NCBI GenBank assembly: GCA_015259125.1
Contig: JABZGR010000033.1
Coordinates: 1 to 19,930, forward strand
DNA from: Alloprevotella tannerae
GTDB taxonomy: Bacteria > Bacteroidota > Bacteroidia > Bacteroidales > Bacteroidaceae
Reading direction: 5' to 3'
DNA: 19,930 bases
Both the position numbers and the translations under genes were made by a program. The notes below the pieces were generated by a model that ran no database searches, was not told the origin of the DNA, and saw nothing but the letters and a program-made list of their open reading frames with translations. Shown in pieces: positions 14,230-19,930 of the stretch (the first letter of the stretch is position 1; each line of letters starts with the position of its first letter).

Positions 14230-14837
14230 GACGAACAGGAAATATAGCAACTCGCTTTTAGAGACTCCGTCCGGACACACTCCCTTTTGACCTGCAATAA
14301 GAAGCTAAGTTCTCTTGCTTAAAGATACATTGTCAGCCGACAAGCGTAAATTGGCAATATCTCTGCGCTTTCCGCCGATCCTCCACAAGCCTTTTCACCA
14401 TTCATTGAATAACGATCACTGTCAGAGTCGCGGTTTGGTTTGGTAATGCAAACTTGATACCGACCAACAATTAAAGCTTTCCTTGCGAACCAACTACAGC
14501 AAAGCATTTACCACCCTTACTTTGTCGCAGCATTACCTCCAGACTCAGCATTGCCAAGATGCCGAACTCTATTAGTATCAACGTGTAGTGTCTTATTTAA
14601 AATAAGACATTCGCCTGATTGTGTCCGGAAAGCTAAGCTTAGTCTAAGCTTTTCCGCCTTTGCGTATGTATCAGGATAAGTCTTGTTTGTTTTTACTTTA
14701 AGACTGCTTCAAGAAGCCCGGAGAGCGGATTGTCTTTCGTGTATTTATTGTAGGCCATCAGCCTGACTATCTGTTTTTATAGGATAGTGCTCGTATGTTA
14801 TATTTTTCAAGAAATGAAGAACATTTTGTTGATTAAC
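14230..14837. other. Gene-poor region upstream of the first LRR gene
   Basis: About 600 bases show no convincing gene. A minus-strand frame at 14319-14507 (62 residues) contains five cysteines and segments such as LIVGRYQVCITKPNRDSDSD. The same frame continues upstream beyond two stops, near 14520-14552, with NAESGGNAATK. An adjacent frame there reads SKGGKCFAVVGSQGK. This could be a decayed small cysteine-containing peptide gene or chance. Two palindromes lie at 14590-14608 and 14635-14651. The rest holds no feature I can support. Confidence 0.4.
14590..14651. repeat. Pair of short palindromes
   Basis: GTCTTATTT (14590-14598) and AAATAAGAC (14600-14608) form a 9-bp palindrome around a single base. 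AAGCTTAG (14635-14642) and CTAAGCTT (14644-14651) form an 8-bp palindrome, also around a single base. Such closely spaced dyads can be operator sites or decayed repeats. They lie about 190-250 bases upstream of the LRR promoter, far for direct control. Confidence 0.45.
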
Positions 14838-14869
14838 TTTGTTGCTTAACCGTGATTGTTATATCTTTG
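14838..14869 (+). promoter_or_regulatory. Promoter of the first LRR gene
   Basis: TTTG at 14838-14841, a 20-base spacer and TATCTTTG at 14862-14869 match the Bacteroidota promoter consensus in both boxes and spacing. Transcription would begin near 14873, giving a leader of about 32 bases, A-rich before the ATG, with no Shine-Dalgarno sequence. Confidence 0.85.
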
Positions 14870-14904
14870 CCTGCATCGAAAATTACCTCTAAAATATCAC
14901 AACT

Positions 14905-17097
14905 ATGAGAAAATGCTATCTATTTACACTCCTAGTATCTGTGTTGTTCTGTTGCACTTTAAAAGCACAAACAACGAAAACCATAGATGTTACCCAACCG
15001 GGAACTTTGTCGGCGATGCTTGGCGAGACCTTAAAGTCCGTTAAAGACCTATCCATTACCGGGAAAATCAACTCCGCCGACATTGACGCACTTATGCAGG
15101 CAGGTGCACTCGAAGTATTAAACCTTTTAGATGCTACCATCGTAGACGCTGAAGGAAAGGAAACGACAGTATTCCCGGGCTACACCTTGCGTAAGCATCC
15201 ATCGTTAACGACACTTACTTTCCCTAAGACGGTAACGTCAATTGGGGCCGGTGCATTCTTCAAATGTCTTAAATTGAAGAAGGTTGTATTGCCGGAAGCA
15301 ATAAAGAAATTGAGCGAGAGTGTTTTTATGAGTTGCTCTGCCTTGTCCGAAATTAACTTTCCTAATGGTCTGGAAAGTATAGGAAGGAGCGCTCTCTATA
15401 TGACTGCGATTACAGATTTTATCGCTCCGAAGTCGTTAAGAACATTAGGTGATAACGCTCTATATGGCACACAAATTACGAAAGCTGTACTGAACGATAA
15501 GTTGGAGAAGATTGGACAAGCCTCGTTTGCCGCTTGTAAGCAACTTGAAAAGATAGAAATTGAGAACAACCCCAACTTCAAACTTGTAGATGGTGTGCTT
15601 TATAGCGCTGACGAAACCATACTCGTGGCTTATCCGTTGGCAGACAAAAGACCATTGTATAAGACGCTGTCGACCGTTACAACCATCTGTCAAGGCATAT
15701 TCGAAGGTGCTGTAAATCTCAAGGATATTTACATTAACGAAGGAGTTACGACTATTCCTGTCAGTTTGTGTTGTAATGCTGAGGCGTTGGAACGTATGTA
15801 TTGGCCGGCTACCATTACTGATGTGAAGGTTGGAGCGATAGATGCTTGCAAAAAGTTACGCGAGCTACACGTTGCGGCTACTAAGGCTCCTGCCGCAGAT
15901 ACGGGAGCCTTTGGTGTTATGTTTAAGAACTATACTGCTTATCTTTATGTCCCTTTCGGAGCAAAGGCAAGCTACGAAGCAAATGAGGAATGGAACGAAA
16001 ACTTCTTAGGTATCAAGGAGGAAAGCACCGAACCCAATACGATTGTACTCAAGACCAATAGAGCGATAGGAGATGCTTTTTCTTTGAAGGTCGGTGCAAA
16101 AGAAGGAGAAAAGATTGGAATAAAAGGCGCGTCGTATAACGAACAAGACCAGTTGATACTTACAGATATCGAGGTTACGCTTTACGGAAAGATAACAAAG
16201 ATAGATTGTAGCAGTAATAAGCTTTCCTCAATCGTTATTACTAATCAACCGCAACTGCGAGAAGTTTATTGTGATGACAACGAACTGACAAAGTTGGAGG
16301 TAAACTATGTCCCCGTATTGGCTACGCTCTACTGCGGCAACAATAAGGATTTGTCAGACATAGATCTCAAGTCGATGCCTGCACTCGCCGATTTGAGCTG
16401 TTACAGCAATAGTGTAAAGCAACTTGATCTTAGCCAAAATCCTAAGTTGACCTCGCTCATCTGTCGCGATAACCTTATTGAAGGAACGCTCGATCTTAGT
16501 AAGAACCCGAAGGTAGAGCAGGTGAACTGTTACAACAATAAGATTTCAGAAATTAAATTAGCGGCAGAATCAAGTTTGCGACACATAGAAATGCAACGCA
16601 ATAACATAAAAGGCGAAAGTATGACAGCGTTTATGAAGGCACTCCCCGAATATGTGGCTTATGGTGCAGACGAGTGGGATGATTACGGCGGTCTTAACTT
16701 GCAGGGACTCTATGTTACTGAAACCTCAGTTGCGCTTGAGAAGAATGTGGCGCTTGTCAGTGATGTCAAGATCGCCAAAGATAAGAAGTGGCCTGTGTTT
16801 GCCTTGGATCTTGACAATTATGGTTCAACTGCGCCGGAGCCTTACGATGGAATCGACCCGACGAGCATCACCATGGTAACTAGAGCTAGTAGCGTTAAGG
16901 CTTACGCAATTCATAATACTATAAACGTAGAAGGTATTGCCGATGGCGAAACTGTAGCTCTCTATACGGCCCATGGTATGCTTGTTGATAAGGCTATGAG
17001 CCGCAAAGGTGCAATCCAACTCGCTGCACAAGGCGCAGGTATATACATCGTGAAATGGGCAAACAATACCATAAAGATCGTAGTTGCAGCTAAATAG
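14905..17097 (+). CDS. Secreted BspA-type leucine-rich repeat protein with T9SS-like C-terminal domain
   Basis: The 730-residue protein has a signal peptide at 1-21 (RKCYLFTLL to LKA, then QTTK). Residues about 45-330 are BspA/LRR_5-type repeats of about 23 residues, with motifs such as TSIGAGAFFKC (111-121), LESIGRSAL (156-164) and LEKIGQASFAAC (200-211). A linker holds LYVPFGAKASYE (347-358). A second LRR type follows at about 428-570, with repeats like KIDCSSNKLSSI (432-443), YCDDNELTKL and LSCYSNSVKQLDLS (497-510). The C-terminal 65 residues (INVEGIADGETVALYTAHGM to GIYIVKWANNTIKIVV) have the beta-strand pattern of type IX secretion sorting domains. BspA-like proteins bind host matrix or other bacteria; adhesion is a plausible role. 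It is monocistronic with a strong promoter. Confidence 0.87.
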   Translation: MRKCYLFTLLVSVLFCCTLKAQTTKTIDVTQPGTLSAMLGETLKSVKDLSITGKINSADIDALMQAGALEVLNLLDATIVDAEGKETTVFPGYTLRKHPSLTTLTFPKTVTSIGAGAFFKCLKLKKVVLPEAIKKLSESVFMSCSALSEINFPNGLESIGRSALYMTAITDFIAPKSLRTLGDNALYGTQITKAVLNDKLEKIGQASFAACKQLEKIEIENNPNFKLVDGVLYSADETILVAYPLADKRPLYKTLSTVTTICQGIFEGAVNLKDIYINEGVTTIPVSLCCNAEALERMYWPATITDVKVGAIDACKKLRELHVAATKAPAADTGAFGVMFKNYTAYLYVPFGAKASYEANEEWNENFLGIKEESTEPNTIVLKTNRAIGDAFSLKVGAKEGEKIGIKGASYNEQDQLILTDIEVTLYGKITKIDCSSNKLSSIVITNQPQLREVYCDDNELTKLEVNYVPVLATLYCGNNKDLSDIDLKSMPALADLSCYSNSVKQLDLSQNPKLTSLICRDNLIEGTLDLSKNPKVEQVNCYNNKISEIKLAAESSLRHIEMQRNNIKGESMTAFMKALPEYVAYGADEWDDYGGLNLQGLYVTETSVALEKNVALVSDVKIAKDKKWPVFALDLDNYGSTAPEPYDGIDPTSITMVTRASSVKAYAIHNTINVEGIADGETVALYTAHGMLVDKAMSRKGAIQLAAQGAGIYIVKWANNTIKIVVAAK

Positions 17098-17108
17098 CGA
17101 TTAAGAAG

Positions 17109-17152
17109 TCCATCTATAAAAAGGTGGATGCGTACAAGCACGTGTATAGATG
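17109..17152 (+). terminator. Possible hairpin after the first LRR gene
   Basis: CATCTATA (17111-17118) pairs with TATAGATG (17145-17152) across 26 bases. An alternative smaller stem, TCCATC with GGTGGA, uses one wobble. There is no T-tract immediately after, so its strength as a terminator is uncertain. Confidence 0.35.
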
Positions 17153-17174
17153 CGAGCCGATTTGTATTTAAGAA

Positions 17175-17262
17175 AAAAGTTACGTATCTTTTATGGAAAA
17201 GTCCAATCTTTTTGCTTGAAAGGTACGTATCTTTTCTTCCAAAAGAATGTACTTTTTTTGAA
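17175..17262 (+). repeat. AT-rich repeat array with about 22-base period
   Basis: The 12-base word TACGTATCTTTT occurs at 17181-17192 and again at 17224-17235, 43 bases apart. Between and after them, related words fall at half that spacing: AAAAGTCCAATCTTTT from 17197 and AAAAGAATGTACTTTTTTT from 17241. This gives four degenerate units of about 22 bases, each starting with an A/G-run and ending in CTTTT. It lies in the gap between the two LRR genes, beyond the 3' end of the first. Confidence 0.7.
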
Positions 17263-17609
17263 TTATCTTATATGCTTGTTATTTAGGGTTTTAGCGTTAG
17301 TTTTTCCAGTCCCTTTTGAGTGGAGAATTACCGGGAGGTGTGGAGTAGGGGGCAGCCGCTTACGGTAAATTGATTTGAGTGTGTGAAATGGTGGTATTCT
17401 TTGTCAAATCGCTAATCGACTTGCTTTTTTTCGGTTCTTCCGTTAAATGCGTAGACGCCTATCATGCAATGCATATAGCCTTAATGTGAAGTATTCCTCA
17501 TTTCTGAATCCATATATCTGTCTTTTCAGAACCTTTATTTTAACGTGAATTCGTCGAACTCACGTTAAATAGAAGTAAAAATACACCGCACCAAATTGAG
17601 TCGCTTTTT
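17263..17609. other. Intergenic region between the LRR genes, with a 31-bp palindrome
   Basis: No gene is visible. The notable element is a near-perfect palindrome at 17539-17569: TTTAACGTGA and TCACGTTAAA arms with an inner TTCG-T-CGAA and a single A/C mismatch. Otherwise the region holds nothing I can support; the 72-residue frame at 17150-17368 has no coding features. Confidence 0.6.
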
Positions 17610-17641
17610 TTTGTTCATTTTGGAAAAATGTAGTAATATTG
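17610..17641 (+). promoter_or_regulatory. Promoter of the second LRR gene
   Basis: TTTG at 17610-17613, 20 bases, then TAATATTG at 17634-17641 (one mismatch to TAnnTTTG). The predicted leader is about 40 bases before the ATG at 17685. The 31-bp palindrome lies 40 bases upstream of this promoter. Confidence 0.65.
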
Positions 17642-17684
17642 CCCAGTAATTAGAACTATTCCATGATTTATTAGATTTTTTAAA

Positions 17685-19793
17685 ATGAAAAGTAACCATT
17701 ACCTCTTCATCGCAATATTGACGATGATACTCTTCTCGCAGCTATCTATAGCTCAAGAAATTAAGTTAAAAACCACATTGCAAACAAACAGCGCTACCTC
17801 CGAAAATTTCGCAATGAAAATCAGGACTCCCAAAGGAGCTGTCTATCATATTGACTATGGCGACGGAACTGCTGTTCAAGACAAGTACGGCAGTGGTTAT
17901 GCCGAAACTTTCTATTACAGCTTTGCCGACATGGCTACCCAAAGTGAGCACAACGTGAGAGTGTGGGGAGCCGATTTCCTGGAGTTTACAGCCATTAGCA
18001 ACAAGAAGGTGACAGAACTAACAGTGACTGATTGCCCAAACCTGGAGAAATTCTCGTGTGCCAATAGCCTGCTCAAGCAACTGGACCTTTCCAGTTGCGG
18101 TAAACTCTCCTCGGTTACCTGCAACAACAATGATATAGCCTTGCTCAAACTGCCGGCTTCAGTAACAAGCGTAAATTTCTCAAGAAACAGGCTCTCCCTC
18201 GCCAAGTTTCCCGATAAACGTACAGGCATGATATATACCTACGGCCCCATGCGACCTATCTATTTGTCTGAAGACAAAATCAACGGCTTAACTGTAGATC
18301 TTACCGAAATGCTGGAATTTAATGGGACAAAATCAACATTCAAATGGTATTACTTCGACAACAAAGGCAACAATGCCGACCCAGCTCTGCTCATCGATCC
18401 CTCTACCTACACAGAGAAGGAGGGCGTATTTACATTTAATCAAAAACCCGAGAAAGCTATCTATTGCGTGGTGTCGAATTCAAAGTTGCCCAACCTGAAC
18501 AACATCAACGACTGTTACGGCATCATGCCCTTAGAATTGAAAGGTGAAAACAAAAAACTGGAGCAGGTACATGCTGCATTTATCACCGATAAATTTACGA
18601 CTGAGGGCCTAACCTTCGACCTGCAACTCAGTGCCACACAGGCCAACAGCTCATGCGTAATCGATTGGGGCGACGGTTCTTTCGAAGAAACGGTGCTGGG
18701 AGTGGACACCGTGACGCTGAAGCACAATTTCCTTGACGCACAAGTCGATCGCCGGCACACGGTTCAAATTCAATGTGGCAACCTCGACCTGATGGGACTT
18801 CCCCAAATTGGAGGGTTTATTAATTTTGCCCCCACTATGCAGCCTTGTCCCGTTAAGAAACTTGTGCTCGACAACAACCGTGTACAAGAATTGGACTTTT
18901 CTACCTTTGTAAACTGTGAGGAAATCTCGGCCAATGGTTGCTACATGAGTAAAGTGACATTGCCACACAGCGACAAGCTCAAGAAACTTTCATTGCGTGG
19001 CGGGACAATTCGCGAGGTTGATTTGTCTCCTTTCACGAGGCTTGAAGAGTTAACCCTCTCTTCCAACCAGCTCGATAGTATCGACCTGAGTACATTGACT
19101 CATCTCAAGAAAATTGACGTTTCGCACAATAAGTTGAAAAGCATAAAGATGAGTAACGACTTAAGCCAACTTAACGAAATGGACTGTTCTTTCAATGCTA
19201 TCCCCATGTACATGCTACCCGAAAAAGGGATGATGAATACCTATCGCTATGCACCACAAGAGGCTTTCGAAATCACTTCCAATCTGATAGATGGCTGCAC
19301 AATCGACCTGTCGATGTTTGACAACCTCAAAGGTGAAAAAACGACAACTCAGCCCACCACCTACATTTGGCTGCATGGCGATGATGAATCGAAATTCATT
19401 ATTGAGGGCGTGCACTACAGTGTGATGGGCGGAAAATTTACGTTTAAGTTCAAAGAACCCACCAAGGTGTTCTGTACAATGCAAACGGCCGCTTTCCCTC
19501 TCCTGGCTTCGACCGAAAACAGTTACCGCACCAAGCCTATTGTAGTGGACGCTCAAGAAATGACCTCGGTCAATGCCTCTGTAGTCGAAACGCCTTTGAG
19601 TTTAAAGATGGTTCACAAGACGCTCCATTTGAAAGCCTTGAAACAAGTTCAAGTAACCCTGTTTTCAATAGATAGCAAAGCTTTGTGGACCAAAGTCATG
19701 AACTCCGGAGAGGAGGATTCTCTTGAGTTGCAGCCAGGAGTCTATATTCTTCAAGCCAATGGTATGGAGGATGTAAAATTCTCAATCAGATAA
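17685..19793 (+). CDS. Secreted protein with two duplicated GDG/LRR/Ig-like modules and T9SS-like C-terminus
   Basis: The 702-residue protein has a signal peptide at 1-23 (cleavage after SIA). Two parallel modules follow. Module 1: a beta domain with IDYGDG (56-61), LRRs (about 108-172, LEKFSCANSLLKQLDLSSCG), then a domain with DGLTVDL-like GLTVDLTEML (201-210), KWYYFDNKGN (220-229) and GVFTFNQKPEKAIYCVVSNS (247-266). Module 2: IDWGDG (326-331), LRRs (391-505, LEELTLSSNQLDSIDLS), then GCTIDLSMFD (537-546), YIWLHGDDES (560-569) and GKFTFKFKEPTKVFCTMQTA (583-602). Residues about 637-702 (LSLKMVHKTLHLKALKQVQV to GVYILQANGM) resemble a T9SS sorting domain. The GDG beta domains resemble PKD-like folds (inference). 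It is likely a surface adhesin or binding protein. It has its own promoter and terminator and is followed by an insertion-sequence end. Confidence 0.83.
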   Translation: MKSNHYLFIAILTMILFSQLSIAQEIKLKTTLQTNSATSENFAMKIRTPKGAVYHIDYGDGTAVQDKYGSGYAETFYYSFADMATQSEHNVRVWGADFLEFTAISNKKVTELTVTDCPNLEKFSCANSLLKQLDLSSCGKLSSVTCNNNDIALLKLPASVTSVNFSRNRLSLAKFPDKRTGMIYTYGPMRPIYLSEDKINGLTVDLTEMLEFNGTKSTFKWYYFDNKGNNADPALLIDPSTYTEKEGVFTFNQKPEKAIYCVVSNSKLPNLNNINDCYGIMPLELKGENKKLEQVHAAFITDKFTTEGLTFDLQLSATQANSSCVIDWGDGSFEETVLGVDTVTLKHNFLDAQVDRRHTVQIQCGNLDLMGLPQIGGFINFAPTMQPCPVKKLVLDNNRVQELDFSTFVNCEEISANGCYMSKVTLPHSDKLKKLSLRGGTIREVDLSPFTRLEELTLSSNQLDSIDLSTLTHLKKIDVSHNKLKSIKMSNDLSQLNEMDCSFNAIPMYMLPEKGMMNTYRYAPQEAFEITSNLIDGCTIDLSMFDNLKGEKTTTQPTTYIWLHGDDESKFIIEGVHYSVMGGKFTFKFKEPTKVFCTMQTAAFPLLASTENSYRTKPIVVDAQEMTSVNASVVETPLSLKMVHKTLHLKALKQVQVTLFSIDSKALWTKVMNSGEEDSLELQPGVYILQANGMEDVKFSIR

Positions 19794-19820
19794 GACAAAA
19801 ACTCGATCTAGAAATAGTAG

Positions 19821-19850
19821 CAGGAGGATACAAGAATATCCTCCTGTTTT
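19821..19850 (+). terminator. Rho-independent terminator of the second LRR gene
   Basis: CAGGAGGATA (19821-19830) and TATCCTCCTG (19837-19846) form a 10-bp perfect stem with a 6-base loop, followed by TTTTCGTTCT. It begins 27 bases after the stop codon. Confidence 0.88.
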
Positions 19851-19869
19851 CGTTCTGTCGTTCTTGTAG

Positions 19870-19930
19870 TGTACTGAATAAGTTGACACCTTCTCAATCA
19901 CAAAGGAGTAGAAATTTATGTCTCATTACA
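19870..19930 (+). mobile_element. Probable left end of an insertion sequence (IS3/IS150-like)
   Basis: From 19870 the sequence reads TGTACTGAATAAGTTGACAC, which resembles the TGTAnTG...AGTTGACA terminal inverted repeats of IS3-family elements of the IS150 group. Then CAAAGGAGTAGAAATTTATG offers a GGAG ribosome-binding sequence, unusual in this window, 9 bases before an ATG at 19918. The frame begins Met-Ser-His-Tyr and leaves the window, so the transposase is not seen. The family call rests on the end sequence from memory. Confidence 0.5.

Noticed and set aside
14175..14904. tRNA or other structured RNA gene
   Set aside because: No cloverleaf, CCA end or GGTTCGA-type T-loop arrangement was found in this or other gaps by eye.
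17150..17368. 72-residue plus-strand frame
   Set aside because: It runs through the AT-rich repeat array and has no promoter or recognisable motif.

Overview
The window looks like chromosome from a member of the Bacteroidota, most likely Bacteroidales of the Prevotella/Porphyromonas type. Several genes are preceded by the Bacteroidota-type promoter (TTTG, 19-21 bases, TAnnTTTG). Shine-Dalgarno sequences are largely absent. The right side carries two large secreted leucine-rich-repeat (LRR) proteins whose C-termini resemble type IX secretion sorting domains. The species assignment is inference.

Left part (1-4300, all minus strand): housekeeping genes for a coiled-coil C4 zinc-ribbon protein, a Nif3/YbgI-type dinuclear metal protein, FolD (one-carbon folate metabolism) and Ffh (signal recognition particle GTPase). 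Promoter boxes and hairpins suggest at least two transcription units: ffh-folD, ending at a hairpin, then nif3-zinc ribbon, ending at a terminator at the left edge.

Middle (4400-9170): a polyprenyl-phosphate-type family 2 glycosyltransferase on the plus strand. After a repeat-rich gap comes a 57-residue two-helix membrane protein. On the minus strand are an ArnT/PMT-like membrane glycosyltransferase and, 3 bases upstream of it, a DUF308/HdeD-like membrane protein. A histidine phosphatase is transcribed divergently from these. The two glycosyltransferases fit lipid-linked sugar transfer at the inner membrane, but they are not one operon.

Centre-right (9125-14230): a 15-bp perfect hairpin separates the phosphatase from a FadL/OmpP1-type outer-membrane protein. 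A gene-free interval of about 0.7 kb contains an array of 22-bp repeats. Next come a PcrA/UvrD helicase and, upstream of it, a small putative lipoprotein.

Right part (14230-19930): a largely gene-free stretch with palindromes; a 730-residue LRR protein with its own promoter; a second intergenic region with another repeat array of about 22-bp period and a 31-bp palindrome; a 702-residue protein made of two duplicated GDG-motif/LRR/Ig-like modules; a clear terminator; and what looks like the left end of an insertion sequence running off the window.

The most notable non-gene signals are two families of short intergenic repeats with about 22-bp period, one present in two separate intergenic regions. 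No complete new multi-gene system (defence island, CRISPR array, biosynthetic cluster) is visible.
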